A DNA stretch of 64,000 bases from CAZOOK01 sp964581385 (GTDB lineage Bacteria > Pseudomonadota > Gammaproteobacteria > Nevskiales > Nevskiaceae). Below, one piece after another: positions 46,801-53,222 of this stretch (positions within the stretch are counted from its first letter, which is position 1; each line of letters begins with the position of its first letter). Position numbers and translations under genes: made by a program. The notes beneath the pieces were generated by a model, which was not told where the DNA came from, did no database searches, and was given only the letters and a program-made list of their open reading frames with translations. The stretch is taken from NCBI GenBank assembly GCA_964581385.1, contig CAZOOK010000001.1:1-64000 (forward strand), given 5' to 3'.

Positions 46801-49800
46801 CACGCAGCACGAAGAGTTCAGACGGCCAGCGTTCGCCGCCCGGAGCGCCATGTGTACTGCCGCGATACTCTTCGAGGACCGCGTGGAAGTTGGTGCCGCC
46901 GAAGCCAAAAGCTGAGGTTCCGGCGCGGCGGGGATAATCGGTCTTGGCGAGCCACGGCCGTGCGTCCTTCAGCAGATACATCGGCGAATTCGGGTCGGCG
47001 AACAGATCGACCGGCTTTTCGACGCCGTAGTGGCCGGGCAGGGTGCGGTGATAGAGCGACAGCGCGGTCTTGACCAGGCCGGTGACGCCCGCGCAGGCCT
47101 TGCTATGGCCGATCAGGGATTTCACGGAGCCGATCGCCGCGGTATGCGGCGCCGCGCCGCCCTCAAGCATGACGGTAGTCATGGTCTTGGCTTCGGCCTT
47201 GTCGCCCACGGCGGTGCCGGTGCCGTGTGCCTCGACCAAGCCAATCGTCGCTGGCGAGATGCCGGCCTTCGCGTAGGCACGCTTGAGCGCACGCATCTGA
47301 CCTTCCGGACGCGGCGCGGTCATGCCCATCGCCTTGCCGTCGGACGAGCCGCCGACGGATTTGATGACGGCATAGATGCGGTCGCCATCGCGTTCGGCGT
47401 CAGCCAAACGCTTGAGCACGACCATTACGAAGCCTTCGCTGATGACGATGCCGTCGGCGGAGACGTCGAAGCTGCGCAGCCTGCCCGTGGGCGACAACGC
47501 TTGTGTCTTCGAGAAGCACAGGTAGCCGAACGGCCCCTGTCCGGTGTCGACGCCACCAGCGACGACGACGTTGCTGCGACCGGATTCCAGCTCATTGGTA
47601 GCGATCGCCACAGCGGCCAGCGACGAAGCACAGGCAGCATCCACGGTGAAATTCAGACCACCGAGGTCCATACGATTGGCGATGCGGCCGGCGACGACAT
47701 TCAGCAGGCAACCGGCAAAGGATTCCGCGGTCCATTTCGGCAGGCGGTCCCAAACATCATCGGAGGGATTTTCGACCCAGCGTGGCAGCTCACTGCGCAC
47801 CGCATACTGCGCGCCGAGTTCACCGGCGCCGCCGCCGGCGCCGAGGATGACCGAGGTGTTCTCACGGTCGAAGTCGTGCTGGTCGAGCCCCGCATCTGCG
47901 AGCGCGCGGCGCGTGACTTCGAGCGCCAGCAACTGCATCGGGTCGATCGACTTCATCGACTTTGGCGGAATGCCGTAGGAAATCGGATTGAACGGTACCT
48001 CTTCGAGGAAGCCACCCCACTTCGAGTAGATGGTTTCGCGGGAACGGCGATCCGGATCGAAATACAGCTCCGAGTCAAAGCGGTGCTTCGGGATCTCGGT
48101 GATGACGTTGGTCTTGTTAAGGACGTTTTCCCAGAATTTTTCGCCGTCAAGCGCCTGCGGCAGTAGCGTGCCGATGCCGATGATGGCGACATCGCAGGGA
48201 TGCGCGGACATGGCGCGGTCTTCGCGCTCGTCAACGATGTGCTGCAGCAGCACCGCCGCATCTTCAGTAACGTCGAGATGCAGCTCTTCGATCGATAGAA
48301 TGCGATCGTGGAGCGTCGCCACCTGGCCGATCATGTACATGCCTTCGGCATACTGGTTGGCGGCATCGACATTGACCATGTCGCCGCCCGGTCCGCGATT
48401 GACGCCTTTCGAGGCAATGCGCAGGCGGCCGAGGTTCAGTTCCTCAAGTGCCAGACGGATTTCGTCGCTGGATCGCCCCTCGCGCAGCAGACGCTTGCGG
48501 GTTTCGTAGAAGTCGCGCGCGAAAGGAGTTTCCGCGCAACGTGTCGCGTGGCCGGGGCCGGATTCCAGATTGACCGTGCGCTCGCAGGCAAGCGCCTGTT
48601 CCTGGAAGCCTTCGACGACAGCGCCCGAATTCACGATTTCCTTCGTGAACAAATATGCCGTGCCCATCAGGGCGCCAACTTTGATGCCACGCGCGGCCAG
48701 CGGCGCAGTTAGTGCGGCGAGCATCGCTCCCGAGCGCGAGTCGTGAATACCGCCGGCAAACAGTACGTGATATTCGGCTTCCGAGCCGGGTTTCACTTCG
48801 GCGAGCAGCAGCTCGATCATCTGCTCCCACAACGGGAAACTGGCGAGCGGGCCGACGTGGCCGCCGCATTCGCGGCCTTCGAACACGAAGCGCTTCGCGC
48901 CTTGTTCGATGTACATCTTCAGCAGTGCCGGGGCCGGCGCGTGAATGTAGGTGGGGATGCCACGTGATTCGAATTTCGCAGCCTGGTCAGGACGGCCGCC
49001 GGCCAGTAGTGCGTAGGTGGGTTTGCAGTCCCAGATCGCGGTGCACTGCTCTTCCAGCATGGAATGCGGCAGGAAGCCGAGCAGGCCAACGCCCCAGGGC
49101 AGTTCCCCCATCTTGGCGCGTGTCTCTTCCAGCAATTCCTTGACCTGATTACCGCGCATCAGCGCCAGTGCGAGGAACGGCAAGCCGCCGTTCTTCGAGA
49201 CCTGATAGGCGAATTCGGCATTGTCGGAAACGCGGGTCATCGGCCCTTGGCACAGCGGGAAGCGCGTGCCATGGGATTGCGCGAGCGGTCCGCCCGGCGC
49301 GAGGAATTCCAGCTTGGCGGCGGTTTCGATGTGCTTCAGGCTGGCTTTGCGGATAGCGTTGACCAGCCGACCGACCGTCCGGTAGTGATTGCGATAGGTC
49401 GCGGCGACGCCGATGCCCTGGCCGAGCGGCAGCATCATCTCGCCGGTTTGCACACCGGCATCCCAGCCCATGCGCGCGGTCAGCTTCGCACGCCACTGAT
49501 CGAGCGGAAGCAGACCGGCATCCGCTGCGCGGGCATCCTCATCGGCCGCTTTCAGAGCTGCGGCGTTTGGACGGGCATAGACACGGCAGGAGGGGGAGTC
49601 CAGAAGTTCGCCGAACAAGCGGGTCTCAGCGCCATTGAGCCTTGCGAGCTCGTTCTGCAGGGTGACCGGCAGGGGAGATTCGGCGAGCAGCAGCAGTTGG
49701 TCGTCGAGGACCACGCCAGCAGCCCCCAGTGCGCGGAGGCCGGCCGCGGTATGGACACCTACGCCGCCCTGCAGATACACGGGATGGTCGAGCTTGCCGA

Positions 49801-50266
49801 GCAGTTTCTGCGCCAGGATATAGCTGGTGTCAGCTCCGACCCAACCGCCTGCTTCATGGCCTTTGGCAATGATGCCGGCATGGGGATAGCCGACCGATTT
49901 GGCGTGGGCGGGGTCGATAATCTCGGCAAATACCTGATGATGTTCCGCTGGAGTGATGCGTTCAGCAATCTGTACTTGTTCAGCTGGCGCGCCAGCGAAA
50001 ACGAGGGTCAGCGGACGTTGCGGAGCCCGCGCCAGCAGCTTCATTGCCAAGTCGGCGGAACCGCCCGCAATACGCAGCCCTATGCGGGCATCCGTAGCGT
50101 CGCATAGCTGACGGAAATTGCGTTCCGCTGATGCTTCACTTCGGCACAGACCGAGATCAAGCAGTCCAATGCCGCCGGATCGGGCTACCGCGACCGCGAT
50201 GCCGGCGTGAGCGGCATCGGCGGGCGATAGACCGAGGATATCGAATTGATGCTGTACTCCACCCAT
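40841..50266 (-). CDS. PUFA-synthase-like PKS: two PfaD-like domains-KS-AT-4xACP-KR-DH
   Basis: 3141 residues, AGGAGA upstream of ATG 50266. Residues ~1-310 and ~330-640 are two successive nitronate-monooxygenase-fold domains (HEAGGWVG and YLQGGVGV; RECGGHVG and LFAGGIHD), the FMN enoylreductase type known as PfaD in PUFA synthases, usually a separate single-domain protein. KS (~690-1130) has Cys879 in DAACASS. AT (~1240-1560) has Ser1348 in GHSYGE. Four ACPs, each with LGIDSIKRVEIL, have Ser at 1826, 1959, 2095 and 2223, separated by Ala/Pro linkers. KR (~2440-2790) has VTGGARGIT. DH (~2840-3120) has His2872 in ADHVMDG. It likely builds an iteratively extended, partly reduced acyl chain; tandem ACPs usually raise output. 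Confidence 0.92.
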   Translation of the reverse strand: MGGVQHQFDILGLSPADAAHAGIAVAVARSGGIGLLDLGLCRSEASAERNFRQLCDATDARIGLRIAGGSADLAMKLLARAPQRPLTLVFAGAPAEQVQIAERITPAEHHQVFAEIIDPAHAKSVGYPHAGIIAKGHEAGGWVGADTSYILAQKLLGKLDHPVYLQGGVGVHTAAGLRALGAAGVVLDDQLLLLAESPLPVTLQNELARLNGAETRLFGELLDSPSCRVYARPNAAALKAADEDARAADAGLLPLDQWRAKLTARMGWDAGVQTGEMMLPLGQGIGVAATYRNHYRTVGRLVNAIRKASLKHIETAAKLEFLAPGGPLAQSHGTRFPLCQGPMTRVSDNAEFAYQVSKNGGLPFLALALMRGNQVKELLEETRAKMGELPWGVGLLGFLPHSMLEEQCTAIWDCKPTYALLAGGRPDQAAKFESRGIPTYIHAPAPALLKMYIEQGAKRFVFEGRECGGHVGPLASFPLWEQMIELLLAEVKPGSEAEYHVLFAGGIHDSRSGAMLAALTAPLAARGIKVGALMGTAYLFTKEIVNSGAVVEGFQEQALACERTVNLESGPGHATRCAETPFARDFYETRKRLLREGRSSDEIRLALEELNLGRLRIASKGVNRGPGGDMVNVDAANQYAEGMYMIGQVATLHDRILSIEELHLDVTEDAAVLLQHIVDEREDRAMSAHPCDVAIIGIGTLLPQALDGEKFWENVLNKTNVITEIPKHRFDSELYFDPDRRSRETIYSKWGGFLEEVPFNPISYGIPPKSMKSIDPMQLLALEVTRRALADAGLDQHDFDRENTSVILGAGGGAGELGAQYAVRSELPRWVENPSDDVWDRLPKWTAESFAGCLLNVVAGRIANRMDLGGLNFTVDAACASSLAAVAIATNELESGRSNVVVAGGVDTGQGPFGYLCFSKTQALSPTGRLRSFDVSADGIVISEGFVMVVLKRLADAERDGDRIYAVIKSVGGSSDGKAMGMTAPRPEGQMRALKRAYAKAGISPATIGLVEAHGTGTAVGDKAEAKTMTTVMLEGGAAPHTAAIGSVKSLIGHSKACAGVTGLVKTALSLYHRTLPGHYGVEKPVDLFADPNSPMYLLKDARPWLAKTDYPRRAGTSAFGFGGTNFHAVLEEYRGSTHGAPGGERWPSELFVLRAADEAALATEVGRIATALHQGTNIKLRDLAFSLARQAETRRGGASLAIVAKDFTGLIADLEAALAVLQGKSDKPLPKNVHLGRGLKAQAPAIGFLFPGQGSQYVNMGNESALYIEELRSALELADATLRNEFPNGLSHLILPPATFDAADEKAQAAALTDTRVAQPAIGALSLGYMRLAEKLGLTATAAAGHSYGEYAALCAAHVISPTDFLHLSAVRGRCMAEAAKTSQPGAMAAIQAKREVVAKAIEGLDGVRIANHNAPEQSVISGPAAPVEEAAKKLEAAGVRVTRLPVSGAFHTELVAGAQEGLSSAIRSTPLGKPRFTVYSNTTGAAYPAEPKEIGRVLEGHLLNSVEFVAEIEAMYAAGCRVFVELGPKGTCSNMTKQILAGRDAIAVSLDGSGGGLRGLLLGLAELCAAGVDLALTRLFEGRDAKTLELSRLAELVKPVEYSKSTWWVSGGCARPFDDPIMRNGPLPQLDAKAVEAARSKAEEDKRALEEAKRIIASPPAPVQVPVPMVGTAQPAMPMAPVGAMWNGEALAAYQQTMRQFLSLQERVIQQFLGTPGAAMGMPAMPVMPMPSAPAIPATIGITAPSLVPAAAPTSTTAAPAKPAAPAIPAAAPIAAAAKAVAAAATPALDVKATLMEIVAERTGYPQDMLGLDQDMEAELGIDSIKRVEILGTLQKLLPAAVGESMQGSMEKYIQAKTLRAIIDLAQTDLAQFGGGTVAPAAAPVVAASAAAPIATATAAVIPAAAIPAAAAASAPIALNRPALQAQLLAIVSERTGYPSEMLGLDQDMEAELGIDSIKRVEILGALQKVVPESLGAAMQASMEQFIGARSLNAVLDVALSVAAAAPASTPAATHPAAPTPAVAAPPAAVAAAPAAVPAVAAAAVVAVSAPIVALDRAALKDQLLAIVAERTGYPTDMLGMDQDLEAELGIDSIKRVEILGALQKVVPENLGAAMQASMEQFIGARSLNAVLDAALSVAASAPASASAAAPPAAVAAAAAAPAAAPAVIAAAPAPVASGPIALDRTALKDQLLAIVAERTGYPTDMLGMDQDLEAELGIDSIKRVEILGALQKAVPENLGAAMQASMEQFIGARSLNAVLEVASTVAANVGKPAAAEPVPVAAASAAAVAAAPAEIPATVQEVAPGETVQRLVVRMRPAPLPTTTRQSVSGLYVITADNEGVAQRVADRVVGAGGFAAVVPIDIASDPTAIKDTVSRLRAQHGAVRGIVHLASLEGADTSTINTWHQASRSQVKALFFLLQQAAADFAASDSVALSASRFGGSLGREAHGRSVPTAGGAVGLFNCAIAEWPKLRARLVDFEDSASPDFIADALFDELTIADRRPEVGYRGAERVSGGYVIEPLVDHPFAPHLEPAGDWVMLVTGGARGITAEIAEELVRPGMRLVLVGRTPMPAPESAATASLTDTAALKKGLLQVALSAGRKPTPKEIDSEVKAVLANREIRMNTARLSARGAVVDYRACDVRDTESFGALIDGIYAQYGRIDAALHGAGLIEDKRIADKTPESFDRVYDTKVDSTFVMARKLKPEGLKLLAFFTSVAGRFGNVGQGDYGAANETLNRFAWQLHHAWPRVRVVSINWGPWDAGMATDAMRAAFKAMGIVPVSVPGGRRFFIDELALGGRNDVELVAGAGPWTQFAEAATSAPAVPAVAPKQANSLTLPLIRKPIRIGVGGAVVLEHRLSLLEDPYLADHVMDGKPVLPAAVAVEYIAQFVAAGYPEWQISEIRDVRQLAGIVLESETSRDIMLRARSSSHSDAGMQAVTVEIVDPLRKFVPFYRATVVLSQRLPDAPLALDVLPLSDGEPMDWKTAYVDLLFHGDRFRLISKFSRLSAGGADAEVMPSSPESFLGPQYKGSRWLFDPGLLDAAPQLAHLRAITLRDKGALPSRFGKISRFGSDPLTGPLKLVLREKPAPHEHAIFYDAQIIDQAGRVRLAITDGESTMSATLKRLAPKFSHIATGSTA
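43480..44880 (-). repeat. Four tandem ACP-coding repeats with Ala/Pro linkers
   Basis: The serine codons of the four ACPs lie at 44789, 44390, 43982 and 43598, so the repeat unit is 384-408 bases. Units 2-4 (nearer the C-terminus) are almost identical, while the first has a different second half (ESMQGSMEKYIQAK against GAAMQASMEQFIGAR). This indicates recent duplication or gene conversion among the last three. Confidence 0.85.
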
Positions 50267-50335
50267 TGCACATCTCCTCGTGTGTGCTAGTTATTTATAA
50301 CGCCGTAACTTCAAGGTTACGGCGGCAGGAGAGAA

Positions 50336-51154
50336 TTACTTCTTACGGCCTTCCAGAAGCGGCACTTCAAGCACCTTTTCGTGCACGATCGGTCCGTGTC
50401 CAAAGTAGCCGCTCTCACCGAAACATTCGCCGTGGTCAGCGGTAACAATAAAATGTGTATCGACCGGCGCTTTTTCAATCAGTGCGCCCAGTACTTCATC
50501 AACGTACTCGACGCACTTGATTTGCTGGTTATGCAGAGATTTCATTTGCTCGTCATCGAAGAACTTATCTTCGGTGGACTGGCCGATCTCGTCGTCCATG
50601 CGCTTGAACACCCCGTGCACGCCGGAAACGTGCGGCAGTGATTTCGGATCGAGCATGTACGGATAATGCGTTTCGCCCAGATTGAGGAAGTAGAACTGGG
50701 GTTCCGATTCATCGAACTCGATTTCCTTGACCATGCCGGCGAAATCGTTGTGATTCGCCATCAGCTTGTAGTCGTCGAAATTCTTGTTCAGGTGCGACAG
50801 AGGGTTCAGGACTGGCATCGAGACTTTCGCAGAGGTGCGAAAGCCGTGCTGTTGCAGTACGCGCGGCAGAGAGAGCTGTGGAACGAACGATTTGAATGAC
50901 AGACCTTCGACGCCGATCCGATCGACCCACTTGACAAATTCCTTTTTATAAACTTCCGAAGCGAAGACGCCCTGCGGGCTGTCATGGGGCATCATGCCCA
51001 TCAGGTACGTGTAGTGGGACGGCGAAGTCCATGAGGCATACGAGTAGCGCCGTTCTCCCGCGCCAATAGCGTCCATATTCGGCCTTTTCGCGGCCTTATA
51101 GCTGTCATAGCGACAGCTGTCCATAACGATGAAAACAAGATTGTTGGCGCTCAC
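50336..51154 (-). CDS. Small sulfatase-fold (AlkP superfamily) hydrolase
   Basis: About 272 residues from GTG 51154, with GGGGGAG about 12 bases upstream; the frame is open to 51259 but the fold starts at NNLVFIVMDSCRYDS. The region where sulfatases have the formylglycine Cys (C/S-x-P-x-R) reads SYASWTSPSHYTYLMG, with Thr/Ser and no Cys, so a phosphatase-like or sugar-phosphate activity is likelier than sulfate hydrolysis. IVTADHGECFGE and GHG are the later metal ligands. It stops soon after EVPLLEG and thus lacks the usual C-terminal domain. First gene of the PKS operon, 69 bases before the 3141-residue PKS. Confidence 0.75.
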   Translation of the reverse strand: MSANNLVFIVMDSCRYDSYKAAKRPNMDAIGAGERRYSYASWTSPSHYTYLMGMMPHDSPQGVFASEVYKKEFVKWVDRIGVEGLSFKSFVPQLSLPRVLQQHGFRTSAKVSMPVLNPLSHLNKNFDDYKLMANHNDFAGMVKEIEFDESEPQFYFLNLGETHYPYMLDPKSLPHVSGVHGVFKRMDDEIGQSTEDKFFDDEQMKSLHNQQIKCVEYVDEVLGALIEKAPVDTHFIVTADHGECFGESGYFGHGPIVHEKVLEVPLLEGRKK

Positions 51155-51239
51155 AATTGATAATACTCCCCCCAACAGGATGTTTGACAAAGGGCAAATG
51201 CCCGAATCCCACGGTAACCGCTCTAAAGGCGACGGCAGT

Positions 51240-51245
51240 ATTATA
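51240..51245 (-). promoter_or_regulatory. Candidate -10 element of the PKS operon
   Basis: On the minus strand a perfect TATAAT lies 86 bases before the GTG of the first operon gene, preceded by a very A/T-rich stretch (51250-51295) that contrasts with the GC-rich surroundings. The matching -35 is poor, so an activator or UP-type element may be needed. Confidence 0.4.
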
Positions 51246-51426
51246 CGGCTAAGACTCAAAAATCTTTAAAAATTATAAATATATATAGCTAGTTATGAGT
51301 CCCCACCAACCGCTGAACGCCTACTTTTTAGCTCAGTTGCTGAAACCTCCGACCCGCAGTGCTTAGGTGCTGTCCTACAAGTGTGACAGAGTTCACAGAT
51401 TTGTATATTGAATGTTAATTTGATTC

Positions 51427-51461
51427 CGCCGTCAATCGATATATTGGCCGTCAATCAATAT
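51427..51461. repeat. Short direct repeat at the 3' end of prs
   Basis: GCCGTCAATC followed by G/A and ATATA occurs at 51427-51442 and again at 51446-51461, one mismatch in 16 bases. The second copy contains the prs stop codon. It marks the junction between the PKS island and the conserved block; whether it is an attachment site is unknown, and no integrase gene is near. Confidence 0.35.
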
Positions 51462-52413
51462 AGAGCGAACTCACCGATTCTTCGGCGCTGATGCGGCGAA
51501 TCGTTTCGGCGAGGAGGCCAGCTATTGACAATTGACGGATTTTTGCGCACGCCGTAGCACTTGCCGTCAGCGGGATTGTATCGGTAACCACCAGCGCGTC
51601 GAGTTGCGACCCGTTGATGTTGTTGATCGCCAGTCCGGACAAGACTGGGTGAGTGACATAGGCGACCACCTTGATCGCGCCGGCGGTTTTGAGCGCTGCC
51701 GCTGCCAGACACAGCGTGCCGGCGGTATCAACAAGATCGTCGACGAGGACGCAGGATTTGCCGGAGACATCACCGATGATGTTCATCACCTGTGCCTCAT
51801 TCGGGCGCGGGCGCCGTTTGTCGATGATCGCCAGGTCCGCTTCGTCGAGCTGCTTGGCGAGCGCGCGCGCGCGTACCACGCCGCCGACATCCGGTGACAC
51901 CACGATCAGCTTCTCGTATTTCTGCCGCCATATGTCGCCGAGCAGCACGGGGCTGGCATACACGTTGTCGACCGGGATATCGAAGAAGCCCTGAATCTGG
52001 TCCGCGTGCAGATCGACTGTGAGCACCCGATTGGCACCGCACTCGCCGATCATGTCCGCTACCACCTTGGCGGAAATCGGGACTCGCGCGGATCGCGGCC
52101 GGCGATCCTGGCGGGCATAGCCAAAGTAGGGGACGACCGCCGTGACGCGGCCCGCTGACGCGCGTTTCAGCGCATCGAGCATCATCAGCAACTCCATCAC
52201 GTGCTCGTTGGTCGGCGCGCAAGTGGGCTGAATCACGAAGACATCCTTGCCGCGCACGTTTTCCAGGATCTCGATCTGCGCTTCCCCGTCGGAAAAGCGG
52301 CCCACCTGCGCTTTGCTGAGCGGCAGGTGCAGATAGTTCGCGATGTCTTGGGCAAGCGCACGATTGGCGTTCCCCGAGAACAACGTCAGGGAAGCGGAGG
52401 CATTCGGATTCAT
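51451..52413 (-). CDS. prs: Ribose-phosphate pyrophosphokinase
   Basis: About 320 residues from ATG 52413 (MNPNASASLTLFSGNANRAL); the frame continues upstream through the tRNA gene, but homology begins here. LHADQIQGFFDIPVDN, the flexible-loop KRRPRPNEAQ and the PRPP-binding VLVDDLVDTAGT are diagnostic. It makes PRPP from ribose 5-phosphate and ATP. It lies just downstream of tRNA-Gln as in pseudomonads. The rplY gene that normally follows is about 25.9 kb away. Confidence 0.97.
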   Translation of the reverse strand: MNPNASASLTLFSGNANRALAQDIANYLHLPLSKAQVGRFSDGEAQIEILENVRGKDVFVIQPTCAPTNEHVMELLMMLDALKRASAGRVTAVVPYFGYARQDRRPRSARVPISAKVVADMIGECGANRVLTVDLHADQIQGFFDIPVDNVYASPVLLGDIWRQKYEKLIVVSPDVGGVVRARALAKQLDEADLAIIDKRRPRPNEAQVMNIIGDVSGKSCVLVDDLVDTAGTLCLAAAALKTAGAIKVVAYVTHPVLSGLAINNINGSQLDALVVTDTIPLTASATACAKIRQLSIAGLLAETIRRISAEESVSSLYID

Positions 52414-52468
52414 CGGCCTGAGTCTGGAATGAAAACGTGGCGAGTGGTCTGGACGCGTGATCTGGAAT

Positions 52469-52543
52469 TGGCTGGGGCGGATGGATTCGAACCACCGAAT
52501 GGCGGGATCAAAACCCGCTGCCTTACCACTTGGCGACGCCCCA
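52469..52543 (-). tRNA. tRNA-Gln (anticodon TTG)
   Basis: The 75-base gene on the minus strand folds as a cloverleaf: acceptor arm TGGGGCG paired with CGCCCCA, anticodon stem GCGGG/CCCGC around the loop TTTTGAT (anticodon TTG), T-arm with GGTTCGAATCC, and an encoded CCA end. The location between lolB and prs is the usual one for this tRNA in pseudomonad-like gene order. Confidence 0.95.
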
Positions 52544-52586
52544 AGGAAAATTCGGTCCGGGATTATACCTTTTGATCTCCGAACCT

Positions 52587-53222
52587 TCAGCTTCCGGGTA
52601 TCGCCGGCAGGCCCGTGATTCCGGTCCAGCGGTCGATGACAACTCGCAACTTGTGCCCAGTTTGAACCAGAGCGATCTTGCGCGGCAATTCGACCTCGGG
52701 CGTACTGCGAATGTATTCCAGATAATCGAGATGCCAATCGTTCTGGTCGAGTGCGCTCAGGCGCCCCATGCCATCCAGCGCGACAATGGCAGGAGTCGCA
52801 GGATCGGGTATCCCCAGCACCCAGTAGCGCAAGTCGTTCAGCGGGACTGTCCAGCCGAGCTTGTCGCGCAATACGCTTTCGGCGTCCTGAGTGTCGATTA
52901 TTCCGTCTTTGCTCTGTACGACCACGTTCGTGGGCGTGCCGTCGATAAGCAGCGCACCAACCCCAAGCGCGCCCGAGAAGCGGACGACGAAATGATCACC
53001 TGACTGCCGCCAATCGATTTCGCCACTGCCGCCGAGCGCGCCACCGGCGATGCGACCATGCAGCGTGAAGGCGTTAACTGCCTGGAGGCGCGCCTCGCGC
53101 TGACTCCATAGCGCTTGTGACTCGGCGGTATTGACGGAGTTTGGCGGTGATACCGCGCAGCCCGCCAGAAGAACGATCGATAGCCCGCAGGCGAGCCGCA
53201 TCCGTATCCCTCGTAGGGACAT
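52587..53222 (-). CDS. lolB: Outer-membrane lipoprotein insertion protein LolB
   Basis: About 211 residues from ATG 53222, which overlaps the TPR gene's stop by one base (TGATG). Lipobox LLAGCA gives Cys near residue 21. The mature part has the LolB half-barrel pattern (FTLHGRIAGG, GSGEIDWRQSGDHFVVRFSG, LRYWVLGIP, WHLDYLEY). It receives lipoproteins from LolA and inserts them in the outer membrane. The ispE gene, normally directly downstream, is absent; the tRNA-Gln gene follows after 43 bases. Confidence 0.93.
   Translation of the reverse strand: MSLRGIRMRLACGLSIVLLAGCAVSPPNSVNTAESQALWSQREARLQAVNAFTLHGRIAGGALGGSGEIDWRQSGDHFVVRFSGALGVGALLIDGTPTNVVVQSKDGIIDTQDAESVLRDKLGWTVPLNDLRYWVLGIPDPATPAIVALDGMGRLSALDQNDWHLDYLEYIRSTPEVELPRKIALVQTGHKLRVVIDRWTGITGLPAIPGS

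Noticed and set aside
47030..50107. Further plus-strand open frames opposite the KS and PfaD-like regions
   Set aside because: They are antisense to clearly functional domains and have no recognisable motif or ribosome site.
52414..52737. 5' extension of the prs frame through tRNA-Gln
   Set aside because: The extension runs through a tRNA gene and is not homologous to the enzyme; MNPNASAS at 52413 is the natural start.
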